Shown: in pieces, positions 1 to 8,278 of the stretch | Numbering within the stretch: position 1 is the stretch's first letter | Layout: each line of letters opens with the position of its first letter | DNA from: Ascidiimonas sp046199005 | GTDB taxonomy: Bacteria > Bacteroidota > Bacteroidia > Flavobacteriales > Flavobacteriaceae | DNA: 64,000 nt | Assembly: GCA_046199005.1 (NCBI GenBank) | Contig: CP176050.1 | Location: forward strand, 3,534,001-3,598,000 | Direction of reading: 5' to 3' | Translations under genes and position numbers: made by a program | The notes under the pieces: model-generated | Told to the model about the DNA's origin: nothing | The model's database searches: none | Seen by the model: only the letters and a program-made list of their open reading frames with translations

Positions 1-435
1 GTCTATGAATATCTCAGGAAGAATATTGCAAGTGTTTGATTTTACTATGTCTCGAACAGCTGTGTTTACACCTGCATGCACTCTTTGCGTAATTGCATAA
101 GACATTACCAAATCGGGGGCTTCAATCAACCTCTTTTCTAATTTATCCAGAAAATCTGGATGCCAGTAATCGTCACAGTCTAAGAAAGCTACAAAGTCTC
201 CGGTAGATTCTTCCAATCCTTTATTTCGGGCAGCACCGGGGCCGCTATTTTGTTGGAGGTGAACCAGCCGTACTTTAGGAAAAGCATCAAGCCCCATCGG
301 TAAAATTTCAGACGCATCATCTACTACGATCACGGTATCGGGTTGTCTGGTTTGTTTATAAACAGACTTAAGTGCCCGAAGCAGTTTTTCAGGACGGTTG
401 TAATATGGTATGATCACAGATATTCGTGGTTTCAT
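1..435 (-). CDS. Family 2 glycosyltransferase, 3' end cut by window edge
   Basis: This is the N-terminal 145 residues of a GT-A fold glycosyltransferase that continues beyond the window. It starts MKPRISVIIPYYNRPEKLLR, the usual GT2 nucleotide-sugar-binding opening. It has VVDDAS near residue 45 and a DCDD metal-binding DxD motif near residue 100. GT2 enzymes transfer a sugar from an activated nucleotide to a glycan acceptor at the cytoplasmic face of the membrane. The ATG at 435 lies 3 bp after the stop of the next glycosyltransferase, so this is the most distal visible gene of a polysaccharide operon. The sugar and the acceptor cannot be told from sequence. The family is clear, and the start is well placed by this spacing. 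Confidence 0.85.
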   Translation of the reverse strand, partial: MKPRISVIIPYYNRPEKLLRALKSVYKQTRQPDTVIVVDDASEILPMGLDAFPKVRLVHLQQNSGPGAARNKGLEESTGDFVAFLDCDDYWHPDFLDKLEKRLIEAPDLVMSYAITQRVHAGVNTAVRDIVKSNTCNILPEIFID

Positions 436-438
436 AGG

Positions 439-1389
439 CTACGAGCGGGCATAATTCATCAATTTATAACCTTTTTTATAATTAGCCGCTAAAAACATGG
501 CAATATCGAAAGCTTTCTTTTTTAAGAAGCCTTTTTCTTTATTTAATCGAACCAAAAAATCTTTGAGAAAAGGTATCTCCTTATTATTCAATCTAAGGAT
601 ATAGGCATTCAAAATAATTTCATTAATAAGGTAAATTCGATCTTCAGGATCAATTTTTTCTGAAGTGTCATTAAGAACCGCCATTCTTGAAAAACACTTA
701 CTAAATGCTACTTTTAGCTGATCTTTCTTTTGTAATTCCTGTACAGATCCATCGTGGATTCTTCTTAAGGTCAACTCTTTGTTTATAAAAACCGTTTGAA
801 GTCTACTGAATGCCAGAAGCTTCAAAAAAAAGTGGTATTCCTGTCCAGATTGAAGATGTTCGTTAAATTCTGTATCGATCACCTTATTTTTCCTGATCAT
901 CAAATCGGGAGTGAAACAAAAAAAAGTACCTCTTAAATAATTTTTAAAAGTAAAATCATTATTTTCATTATTTTGATATTTTTTGATCGCAGATGTATCA
1001 CCCGAATTATGCAGATCTCTACATTTTGAGATCACACAATCGGTTGATGACTTAAAGAAACTTATTTTATTTCTTAAAAAATCTGGAAGCATCAGATCGT
1101 CACTGTCAAACCATTGTATAAATTCTCCATTACTAAGCTCGAGCCCGTAGTTACGACAGGCATTGGCACCTTTTGGCCGGTCTTCGGGGCGCAGTACCCA
1201 TTGTATGCGTACATCCTTTTTAGTATAGGCTTCAAGTACTTCTGCTGTCCTGTCTGTACTATGGTCATCTACCAGAATACATTCCCAGTCGGTAAAAGTT
1301 TGTGCAAGAATCGTGTCTAAGGTTTCCGCGATTAAAGATGCACGGTTATACGTGGGAATAATAATTGATATTTTAACAGTTGGACTCAA
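439..1389 (-). CDS. Family 2 glycosyltransferase
   Basis: This 316-residue cytoplasmic glycosyltransferase probably adds one sugar to a surface polysaccharide. The N-terminus reads VKISIIIPTYNRASLIAETL, followed by VDDHST and a DSDD metal-binding motif near residue 95. The region NACRNYGLELSNGEFIQWF is typical of GT2 enzymes. The C-terminal third is basic and helical with no recognised domain, as is common in LPS and capsule transferases. Its ATG overlaps the stop of the upstream GT4 gene by 4 nt (ATGA), so the two are likely translationally coupled. The donor sugar is unknown. It differs clearly in sequence from the partial GT2 gene just downstream, so the two probably make different linkages. 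Confidence 0.88.
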   Translation of the reverse strand: MSPTVKISIIIPTYNRASLIAETLDTILAQTFTDWECILVDDHSTDRTAEVLEAYTKKDVRIQWVLRPEDRPKGANACRNYGLELSNGEFIQWFDSDDLMLPDFLRNKISFFKSSTDCVISKCRDLHNSGDTSAIKKYQNNENNDFTFKNYLRGTFFCFTPDLMIRKNKVIDTEFNEHLQSGQEYHFFLKLLAFSRLQTVFINKELTLRRIHDGSVQELQKKDQLKVAFSKCFSRMAVLNDTSEKIDPEDRIYLINEIILNAYILRLNNKEIPFLKDFLVRLNKEKGFLKKKAFDIAMFLAANYKKGYKLMNYARS

Positions 1390-2588
1390 ATGGTTTTATA
1401 GAAGTTTATCAGCTTATTTACAATTACACTCTTTGAAAATCTCTCTTGGATGAGGTTTCTCGCATTGCTAGACATAGTAGAAAACTTAGTACGATTATCA
1501 ATCATTTTTTGTAAGGCTAGTGCAATACTATCCACATCAGGCTTGCATAAATAACCATTAACATCTTCTTTAATGATATCCGCTATGCCTCCTACCTTGG
1601 TAGAAACTACTGGCAAGCCACAAGATAATGCTTCAAGAAGTACTGTTGGTAATGCTTCATTCACGCTAGTCAATAAAAAAGTGTCTGCTTCATCCATGCT
1701 TTTTTTAACTTCCCCTGAACTTTTTGCCCCTAAAAATGAAATGTGGTCTTGAAGTTCTAATGCGGTAGTTAGCTGAGACAGGTTTTCTTTATTTGAACCA
1801 TCACCGATAATAGAATAGTGAATATTTAACTCTTTATTTTGATCAACTATTTTTCTTATTGCTTTTATGCCTAAATGTACCGCTTTATCATCTACCAATC
1901 TTGCGACACTAAGGATTCGATAGTCATTCGATGTATTTTCCACCCTGTTTACAGAGAAGAAATGGTCGTCCACTGCATTCGGTAAATCGTAAATTTTTGA
2001 GGATGGAAGACCAGAAGATTTTAAAACTTCATTATTGAACGAGGAGATAGAAAACACTCCATCAACATTTCTAAAAACTTCTTTAAATTCTTCTTTATTG
2101 CCGGCAATGAGTTGCCTGGTATCATAACCATGAAAGGTAACTACCAATTTAACAGGATACCCGAGTTCTTTAATAAAAACTGCGTTTCGGGCAAAATCGC
2201 CAAAATGCACATGAATTATTTCAATCTTGTTCCTAATCAAAAAATCAATAAAATAGAGATACTCGAGCCGTTTCGATTTCTTACCATACTTAAAATAATT
2301 TAAACTTTTTAGTAGATACTCAAAATTACGAGAACCTATATTTCGTATTAATATTTTCAAGGCTTTGAAAATACGCTTTAATCTATTCTCGGGAACTAGA
2401 TCAGCGAATGTGAACGCTTTTTCTAAAAGCTCAAACTTTTCAAACCCTTCTAGTGCCTTAAGGTTCTTCTTTTTTTCACGGGTAAAAATCAATGTATCGA
2501 TATTGCATTCTATAAGATTGCAAATTTGATCTCTTATAAATGTTTCTGATATTTCTGGAAAGCTTTTTAACCAAAAAAGAACTTTCAT
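1386..2588 (-). CDS. Family 4 glycosyltransferase (GT-B fold)
   Basis: This 400-residue GT-B glycosyltransferase opens with MKVLFWLKSFPEISETFIRD, a common start in colanic acid and exopolysaccharide GT4 enzymes of the WcaL/AmsK type. IIHVHFGD and VVTFHGYD fall in the N-terminal acceptor domain. The C-terminal donor domain carries LSVARLVDDKAVHLGIKA, then ADTFLLTSVNEALPTVLLEA, the EX7E-type nucleotide-sugar site, then GLPVVSTKVGGIADII. The length is normal for GT4. It follows the methyltransferase gene with a 4 nt gap and overlaps the next GT2 gene, so it is in mid-operon. It probably works at the inner face of the inner membrane on a polyprenyl-linked glycan. The exact sugar is not predictable. 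Confidence 0.88.
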   Translation of the reverse strand: MKVLFWLKSFPEISETFIRDQICNLIECNIDTLIFTREKKKNLKALEGFEKFELLEKAFTFADLVPENRLKRIFKALKILIRNIGSRNFEYLLKSLNYFKYGKKSKRLEYLYFIDFLIRNKIEIIHVHFGDFARNAVFIKELGYPVKLVVTFHGYDTRQLIAGNKEEFKEVFRNVDGVFSISSFNNEVLKSSGLPSSKIYDLPNAVDDHFFSVNRVENTSNDYRILSVARLVDDKAVHLGIKAIRKIVDQNKELNIHYSIIGDGSNKENLSQLTTALELQDHISFLGAKSSGEVKKSMDEADTFLLTSVNEALPTVLLEALSCGLPVVSTKVGGIADIIKEDVNGYLCKPDVDSIALALQKMIDNRTKFSTMSSNARNLIQERFSKSVIVNKLINFYKTI

Positions 2589-2592
2589 TTGT

Positions 2593-3540
2593 TTATTTTT
2601 TTTTCAAGACTACCAGCATGTTTTCGCCTTTCCAACCATTCTTTTTTGAAAATTTATAAAGCTTGAAACGACGATTAATTTTTTTTACCAAATTTAAAAG
2701 CCTAAAATAGTCTTGCGAATAATCTAATACCTCTCTTGAGGGTTTGTAAAGCTTATTAATTTTTTTTGCCCAAAGGAAATCAAAATAAGATTTATATCTT
2801 TTAGAAAGCAAATCATCTACAAATAGTTTTTCAATCTCAACTTCAAACAATTTTGCGAAATTCTCAAAGCTTTTACTGCTCCATCTCGATAAATGATGCG
2901 GAGGAAGATTTAAAGTATGATTAAAATTATTAGTCAAGATCGAATCTCTGCAAGGAACTGCAAGAATTAATCGACCACCGCTTTTTAAAACCTTAAGGCA
3001 TGATTGAATAAACAAGTTTGGGTTCTCTACATGTTCAAGCACATGAAAAGAGCAGACTACATCAAATTTCTCTGTATTTTCTTTTTCAGATGCGAATTCT
3101 TCAATACTTTGTTTTTTTAGGATAATATTATCTTCTTTCGCTTTCCTTATTGCTTCATCACTATATTCCAGCCCTATGTAACTTTTGGGAGTTATTAATT
3201 TGGCGAATGAAGCATCTCCTGAACCTACTTCTAGTAAGTCACTTTCAGCCGAAATAAAAGGCTGCGCAGTGAAAAATTCAGGTCTTGCCTTCTTATAGTA
3301 TGATTGGTGGTTTTCCTGAATCTGATTGTAAAAATGTGAAGAACCATTTATACCAGGTTGAAAAAAAGAAAGATCACAATTTCTACAGCTAACATAATTA
3401 ATCTTCGTTAGCTCTTTAAACTCTTCACTTACGTCAATATTATTTTCTTCGAGATAGCATTTAACTATTTCGTCTTTATCAATAGATTGTTTTGTTTTAA
3501 GATTATCGCTGTTACAAAGTATACATTTCATTTCGCTCAT
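2593..3540 (-). CDS. Class I SAM-dependent methyltransferase with N-terminal Cys motifs
   Basis: This 315-residue protein has a small Cys pair at each end of its first 55 residues (CILC and CRNC), which suggests a zinc-ribbon-like head. A Rossmann methyltransferase domain follows. Motif I is DLLEVGSGDASFAKLI near residue 100, followed by an acidic SAM-contact segment (YIGLEYSDEAI) and FDVVCSFHVLEHVENP, the methyltransferase-23 type motif. Such enzymes in glycan clusters methylate sugars or the non-reducing terminal residue. In Wzm/Wzt systems a terminal methyl or phosphomethyl cap can be the export signal read by the Wzt C-terminal domain. The gene is 1 nt from wzt, which fits that role, but the link is inference. 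The basic, Lys-rich C-terminus is typical of this AT-rich genome. Confidence 0.82.
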   Translation of the reverse strand: MSEMKCILCNSDNLKTKQSIDKDEIVKCYLEENNIDVSEEFKELTKINYVSCRNCDLSFFQPGINGSSHFYNQIQENHQSYYKKARPEFFTAQPFISAESDLLEVGSGDASFAKLITPKSYIGLEYSDEAIRKAKEDNIILKKQSIEEFASEKENTEKFDVVCSFHVLEHVENPNLFIQSCLKVLKSGGRLILAVPCRDSILTNNFNHTLNLPPHHLSRWSSKSFENFAKLFEVEIEKLFVDDLLSKRYKSYFDFLWAKKINKLYKPSREVLDYSQDYFRLLNLVKKINRRFKLYKFSKKNGWKGENMLVVLKKK

Positions 3541-3541
3541 G

Positions 3542-4789
3542 CTAATAATTCCATTCGGTTAATGTAAAAACAGGTCCCCATTTTTTCTGCGGAGGGCTTA
3601 TTCCTATATCTTTATTCCAATGAATATAAAAACTAATTGCACCTTCCAGAATATCAAGGTCATAGGTTCCATCTCCTAAATAAAGTGACATTCTGTATTT
3701 GCCAGGGCCTAATGGTATCTTCTTTAATACTACATCTATATAACCTTTTGACTTTTGAACCTTAATCTTTTTAAGGTATTGGTGGGTGTTCGAAGCCATA
3801 ATTGACATTCCCTTCTCGTCTCTAATAAGATAACCAAGCGTAATATTACTTAGTCTGGAAACATCTACGAAGACCCTAAAAGAAAGATCATTACCAAAAG
3901 TCATTTCTTGTTCAGGAGTGAGGAATTCTAATCTTTGTAATACCGGAAACAATCCTGAACTCCTCTTCAATTCCGAAAGATCGTATTCATGTGAAATCTC
4001 ACTATCCATTGACAAATACCCTTCAATAACTTTGTCAATTTCATCATTCATAATTACAGTTCCTTTATCTAGTAGAATGCCTCTTTTGCACAAATTGGCA
4101 ACTGCCGTCATATTATGACTCACAAACAATACAGTTCGCCCGTCTCCTCTGGAAATATCCTGCATTTTACCAATGGCTTTTTTCTGAAACTCGGCATCGC
4201 CTACCGCCAATACTTCGTCTACCACTAATATCTCAGGTTCTAAATGCGCCGCTACTGCAAAGGCAAGTCGTACTTTCATTCCGGAGGAATACCGCTTTAC
4301 CGGGGTGTCAATATAGCGTTCACAGCCACTAAAACTAACGATCTCGTCTATTTTGGAATTGATCTCCGCTTTGGTCATTCCCAGAATGGCCCCGTTTAAA
4401 AACACATTTTCACGCCCCGTAAGCTCCGGGTGAAATCCCGTACCTACTTCGAGTAAAGAGGCAATACGCCCCCGGCTTTTAATGCTTCCGGTAGTAGGAT
4501 TAGTAACTTTAGACAATATCTTTAACAAGGTAGATTTTCCGGCACCGTTTTTTCCGATGATCCCCAACACCTCCCCTTGTTGGACTTCAAAATTGATGTC
4601 ACGCAATGCCCAGACATATTCACTGCTTCCGGATTCTTCGCGGTTATTGGCCTCGCCGATCTTTAAATAGGGATCTTCTTTGCCCCGTATCAAATGCCAC
4701 CAGCGATTGACATCATGGGAAAGCGTTCCCGTACCTACGACGCCTAAACGGTATTGTTTTGAGATATTTTCAGCTTTTAAAATAATCAT
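3542..4789 (-). CDS. Polysaccharide ABC transporter ATP-binding protein (Wzt type)
   Basis: This is the ATPase of the polysaccharide exporter whose permease is encoded just upstream. In its 415 residues, Walker A is GKNGAGKST (about 79-87), the ABC signature is YSSGMKVRLAFA (about 165-176) and Walker B is ILVVDEVLAVGD. The segment SHDVNRWWHLIRG before Walker A is typical of Wzt/TagH proteins. Residues from about 270 onward form a beta-rich domain like the Wzt C-terminal carbohydrate-binding domain, which in characterised systems selects capped glycans for export. It is about the usual length for Wzt with this domain. The gene follows the permease gene by 9 nt. Function is confident, glycan identity is not. 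Confidence 0.92.
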   Translation of the reverse strand: MIILKAENISKQYRLGVVGTGTLSHDVNRWWHLIRGKEDPYLKIGEANNREESGSSEYVWALRDINFEVQQGEVLGIIGKNGAGKSTLLKILSKVTNPTTGSIKSRGRIASLLEVGTGFHPELTGRENVFLNGAILGMTKAEINSKIDEIVSFSGCERYIDTPVKRYSSGMKVRLAFAVAAHLEPEILVVDEVLAVGDAEFQKKAIGKMQDISRGDGRTVLFVSHNMTAVANLCKRGILLDKGTVIMNDEIDKVIEGYLSMDSEISHEYDLSELKRSSGLFPVLQRLEFLTPEQEMTFGNDLSFRVFVDVSRLSNITLGYLIRDEKGMSIMASNTHQYLKKIKVQKSKGYIDVVLKKIPLGPGKYRMSLYLGDGTYDLDILEGAISFYIHWNKDIGISPPQKKWGPVFTLTEWNY

Positions 4790-4798
4790 GGGCAGTAG

Positions 4799-5656
4799 CT
4801 ATACGGTATCTATAAATGATTTTTCGGTTCGGTTAAAAATAAGGGTACCAAAGATCAACAAGACCACAGTTACCCCCAAGCTGTATGCCAGGGTTCCCCA
4901 AGTGAAGGTACCCGCCCCCAGAAAGCCATATTTGAAAGCCTCGAATACAGGTGTTAACGGATTCAGTTCTGCAATCCAGCGGTATTTAGGAGAGATCTCA
5001 GACAACGGATATACTACCGGGGTGGCATACATCAATAAACTTACTCCGAATTTCACCAGGAATGTAAGATCGCGGTATTTGGTAGTCATAGATGATATGA
5101 TGAGGCCGGCACTCAAACCGAGACCACCCATGAGCAACACTAACAATGGGAATAACAGTAAATATGCATTTGGGTTGATCTGACTCTCTGTAAAAAACAG
5201 GAAATAGAAAAAAGTTATTAAAAACAACCCTAGCTGAATAAAGAATTTACCAAGATTGGAAACCACTACCGAGAGTGGCATTACGATTCTCGGAAAATAC
5301 ACTTTGCTAAAAATAGCTTCGTTCTTTTTAAAAGTATCGGCAGTGAGATTAAAGCACTCGGCAAAATAATTCCAGGCGACAATGCCGGAGAGGTAAAACA
5401 GTATCTGAGGAATACCATCGGTAGGGATATTTGCGATCTTCCCGAAAACTACCAGGAAAACGACAGTAGTCATGATAGGTTGAATAAAGAACCACAGCGG
5501 ACCTAATACTGTTTGTTTGTACACTGTAACTATGTCGCGCTTTACAAACAACCACAACAGGTCTCTATATCTCCAAATTTCTTTTAGGTTGAGATCAAAC
5601 AGGTTTTTGCGGGGGGTAATCTCAAACAACCAGGTATCTTTTTCTTCTTTCATCAT
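4799..5656 (-). CDS. Polysaccharide ABC transporter permease (Wzm type)
   Basis: This 285-residue ABC-2 permease has six predicted membrane segments. The N-terminal amphipathic stretch NLKEIWRYRDLLWLFVKRDI is diagnostic of Wzm/TagG exporters, as is TVLGPLWFFIQPIMTTVVF. The C-terminal helix TPVVYPLSEI and the loop LNPLTPVFEAFKYGFLG are also conserved in the family. It forms the channel that moves a lipid-linked polysaccharide across the inner membrane, with Wzt hydrolysing ATP. It is the first gene of a tight run Wzm, Wzt, methyltransferase, GT4, GT2, GT2, all minus strand with gaps of under 10 nt or overlaps. The 145 nt in front of it, up to the SDR gene, could hold a promoter, but none was identified by eye. 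Confidence 0.92.
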   Translation of the reverse strand: MMKEEKDTWLFEITPRKNLFDLNLKEIWRYRDLLWLFVKRDIVTVYKQTVLGPLWFFIQPIMTTVVFLVVFGKIANIPTDGIPQILFYLSGIVAWNYFAECFNLTADTFKKNEAIFSKVYFPRIVMPLSVVVSNLGKFFIQLGLFLITFFYFLFFTESQINPNAYLLLFPLLVLLMGGLGLSAGLIISSMTTKYRDLTFLVKFGVSLLMYATPVVYPLSEISPKYRWIAELNPLTPVFEAFKYGFLGAGTFTWGTLAYSLGVTVVLLIFGTLIFNRTEKSFIDTV

Positions 5657-5801
5657 TAGCAGTGGGCAAATGCTTGCTTTGGGGGTAAATTTAGTAATCT
5701 TTCACTTAACAAATAAACGTTTTTAAGTCTTTGACTCATTATATGCTTATTTTTCAACGTTTTGTGCTAAAAATCTTATAAGTATGTTTTTGGAAAATAT
5801 T

Positions 5802-6785
5802 TTAAATCTCAAATCGTTTGGAATACCACGCACGGTTTTCAGGCTGGGAAAACCATTCAATGGTAAACTCCAGGCCTTGTTCCAGAGTCAAACCTGGTCG
5901 CCAGCTAGTTTTAGACTTTAGTAACGAAGCATCCCCATACAAACGGTATACCTCACTAGTCTCAGGACGTTGACGCTTAGCGTCTCCTACCAGTTTTGCC
6001 CCGGGTTGCAATTTGCTTACTAAGAGTGCTGCCAGTTTCTCGATAGAAATTTCGGTGTTGGAACAGATGTTAAAAGTTTGTCCGGCAAGACCTGGTGTCC
6101 TTGCGATGGTAAGAATGGCTTCTACGGTATCGGTCACGTATAAAAAATCACGGGTCGGATTTAGATTGCCCAGTTCTACAGTTTGCTTTCCGGCTAGTAA
6201 TTGTGTAATAATCGCCGGAATCACCGCTCTTGCCGATTGCCTGGGCCCGAAAGTATTAAAAGGCCGGAATATTGTAACCGGAAGCTTAAAACTCCTGAAA
6301 AATGAGAGCGCAAGCGCATCTGCAGCTACTTTCGTTGCTGCATAGGGAGATTGTGGCTGCAGCGGATGTTGTTCGGTGATGGGTACCTCAATCGCCGTGC
6401 CATATACTTCTGAACTGGAAGCGAATAATACATGAGAAATTGCCTGATCTCTGGCAGTTTCCAAAACATTCAGCGTTCCTTTTATGTTGGTGTCTGCAAA
6501 TAAGGAGGTCGCTTCATAGCTGTAGGGGATGCTTACCTGAGCCGCCAGATGAATCACCGTATCGCAGCCTTGCATCGCTTTTGAAAGCGTATGCACATCG
6601 CAGATATTCCCCATAAACACTTTTGCTTTTGAAAGAAGTGTTTCCGGCAACGTATCCAGCCAACCTCGGGTTCCGAAGGAATTATACAGGCAAAAAGCAT
6701 GTACGGCAACATCTTGTTTTAAAAGTGCTTCCACCGTATGTGAACCTATAAAACCATCTGCACCGGTAACTAAGACTTTTTTCAT
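5802..6785 (-). CDS. Extended SDR: NAD-dependent nucleotide-sugar 4,6-dehydratase/epimerase
   Basis: This 327-residue extended short-chain dehydrogenase has the NAD-binding motif GADGFIGSH at the N-terminus, HLAAQVSIPYSY, the active-site run SSSEVYG and the catalytic YAATK (Tyr and Lys) near residue 150. FRPFNTFGPRQSARAVIP strongly resembles LegB-type 4,6-dehydratases of nonulosonic acid pathways. Such enzymes convert an NDP-hexosamine to a 4-keto-6-deoxy sugar, a building block for surface glycans. Its place just upstream of the Wzm/Wzt exporter supports a role in making the exported glycan. No other legionaminic or pseudaminic acid genes are in view, so LegB is only the closest resemblance. 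It could equally be an epimerase acting on a UDP- or GDP-sugar. Confidence 0.82.
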   Translation of the reverse strand: MKKVLVTGADGFIGSHTVEALLKQDVAVHAFCLYNSFGTRGWLDTLPETLLSKAKVFMGNICDVHTLSKAMQGCDTVIHLAAQVSIPYSYEATSLFADTNIKGTLNVLETARDQAISHVLFASSSEVYGTAIEVPITEQHPLQPQSPYAATKVAADALALSFFRSFKLPVTIFRPFNTFGPRQSARAVIPAIITQLLAGKQTVELGNLNPTRDFLYVTDTVEAILTIARTPGLAGQTFNICSNTEISIEKLAALLVSKLQPGAKLVGDAKRQRPETSEVYRLYGDASLLKSKTSWRPGLTLEQGLEFTIEWFSQPENRAWYSKRFEI

Positions 6786-6970
6786 GGATAGATTATCTGA
6801 TACCTACAACGTTGAGAAGCGAAGTATGGTATTGTAATTGTGGTTTAAAAATAGGGAATTCCTGCAAATCCCTATTGCAGACTGCAAGAAGCTATTTGAG
6901 GGTGAAAAATTCTTTTCGATTCTTCAGAGCGAAAAATAGTATCGAGAAGCGACGATGTTCTTCATTCATA

Positions 6971-7212
6971 AAGGTCTCGATACATTTCCTGTTTACATAG
7001 GGAAACACTCTTTCGACCGTTCGAGACTGGCGGTCCTAAATCAAGCCACTACGTCTTCTCGTGTGGTCTGGAAGATGAGATTGTATCGAGAGGTGGTGCG
7101 CTTCTTAAATCAACAAGGCCATCCGTACAGATAGCCTGATTTAATTTTATTATGTCGTTTTAGCTTTATTCTCCGGCACTTAGCGAATAACTTCCGTCAC
7201 CGTCAATAGCAA
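6971..7212. repeat. Direct repeat copy 1 (~242 bp)
   Basis: This stretch recurs at 7726-7968 with only scattered differences. It begins in non-coding DNA with inverted TCTCGATAC and GTATCGAGA words and ends inside the last codons of the lipoprotein gene at 7166-7594. The upstream part of this 380 bp gap (6786-6970) holds one more GTATCGAGA word near 6931 and an ATAGGGA/TCCCTAT inverted repeat at 6851-6875. I see no gene in it. Confidence 0.85.
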
Positions 7213-7594
7213 TAAGGTTGATAGTTACCGTCCAGTTTCCCGGAACACCAGCATCTGTTACTCCGGAAAAGGAATCCGGTTCAGTAGCACCATTCAGCGT
7301 TCTGTCTAATACGACTGTTCCGTCTGCATCAGCAACTACCATTTGAAAGGTACCCGCAACAGCGCCAGTAATATCGGCATTGTAATCGGCTGTCGCCAGA
7401 CTATTCGACCAGCTTATGGTTCTTGAGCCGTTTCCACCATTCCCTGTAAAATCTCCCCCAATGTCTCCGGAGGGTCCTTCATTGACCGTTATTGTTACAC
7501 TTTCACCGTCATCATTGGAACACGATGTAATCGTACCGATGAACAGTAGCGTAAAAGCAAAAAATGTAGGTAATTTAAGATTTGAGATACTCAT
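7166..7594 (-). CDS. Small secreted lipoprotein of unknown function
   Basis: This 142-residue protein has an N-terminal hydrophobic segment (LPTFFAFTLLFIGTI) and a lipobox ending TSC near residue 25, so it should be lipidated and exported. The mature part is acidic, Gly-, Asp- and Thr-rich, with no charged helices. Its end, GNWTVTINLIAIDGDGSYSL, looks like the final strands of a beta-sandwich. I do not recognise the family. It stands alone on the minus strand, with nothing operon-like on either side. Its 3' end and downstream DNA are duplicated at 7726-7968, where only the last codons of a second copy survive, so a paralogous gene probably once stood there. Confidence 0.7.
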   Translation of the reverse strand: MSISNLKLPTFFAFTLLFIGTITSCSNDDGESVTITVNEGPSGDIGGDFTGNGGNGSRTISWSNSLATADYNADITGAVAGTFQMVVADADGTVVLDRTLNGATEPDSFSGVTDAGVPGNWTVTINLIAIDGDGSYSLSAGE

Positions 7595-7725
7595 TTTATT
7601 TAATTTTAGTTCGTATTCCTATGTATAACAACTGAAAAGGCAAAAGTCCTCAAACAAAAAACGTTTTTTTAAATTTATTCATAGAGCAATATTTTTGTTG
7701 CAAAATAGAGTTTTCGCTATTTTTT

Positions 7726-7968
7726 AAGGTCTTGATACATTTCCTATTTGCATAGGGAAACACTCTTTCGACCGTTCGAGACCGGCGGTCCTAAATCCAG
7801 CCATTACGTCTTCTAGTGTGGTCTGGAAGATGTGATTGTATCGAGAGGTGGTGCGCTTCTTAAATCAACAAGGCCATCCGTACAGATAGCCTTGTTTAAT
7901 TTTATTATGTTGGTTTAGCTTTAATCTCCAGCACTTAGCGAATAACTTCCGCCACCGTCAAAAGAAAC
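7726..7968. repeat. Direct repeat copy 2, with the tail of a lost lipoprotein paralogue
   Basis: This is the second copy of the 242 bp repeat at 6971-7212. Read on the minus strand, its end encodes DGGGSYSLSAGD and a stop, which matches the DGDGSYSLSAGE terminus of the intact lipoprotein. The reading frame is lost just beyond 7968. The copy is therefore non-coding and marks a truncated second gene. 7595-7725 in front of it is AT-rich, with the lipoprotein promoter region and nothing else visible. Confidence 0.8.
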
Positions 7969-7969
7969 C

Positions 7970-8086
7970 AGATGGAAAGAGGTTTCTGAGGTAGCTCAAT
8001 ATGCACTAAACAAAAGAATAGAACTTTGGGATGTGATAAAAAAGCATATTGTAAATGAACAGACAATAGCGACCCAAATTCATTGA
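7970..8086 (+). pseudogene. C-terminal tail of an unidentified protein
   Basis: An open plus-strand frame of about 38 codons ends at a TGA at 8084-8086 and reads RWKEVSEVAQYALNKRIELW and onward. It has normal protein-like composition but no start codon or ribosome binding site, and it begins exactly where the direct repeat stops. It looks like the 3' remnant of a gene cut by the same rearrangement that destroyed the second lipoprotein copy. I cannot name the family. 8087-8278 is the AT-rich upstream region of the porin gene, with no further gene. Confidence 0.4.
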
Positions 8087-8278
8087 ATAGCGTAAGTAGT
8101 TCGCCACATCTTTTTCTACCTTTATCTTAATGATCAAACTGGTATGGATAAATAAGCCCCTACGTATCTACAAATTGGTTAGCAATGAGATCATAAGTTC
8201 GCATAGACAATTATACAGGGTATCGGATGTGCGTGCTTCTGTTGACTAGTATATAATATCTGATAAACTATATAATTA

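Noticed and set aside
4680..5183. 167-codon plus-strand frame over the Wzm/Wzt junction
   Set aside because: It is antisense to two clearly recognised genes and has no protein-like pattern.
8240..8278. Sigma70-like TTGACT and TATAAT words before the porin gene
   Set aside because: The words do not have proper spacing, and Bacteroidota use a different promoter consensus, so this is not reported as a promoter.
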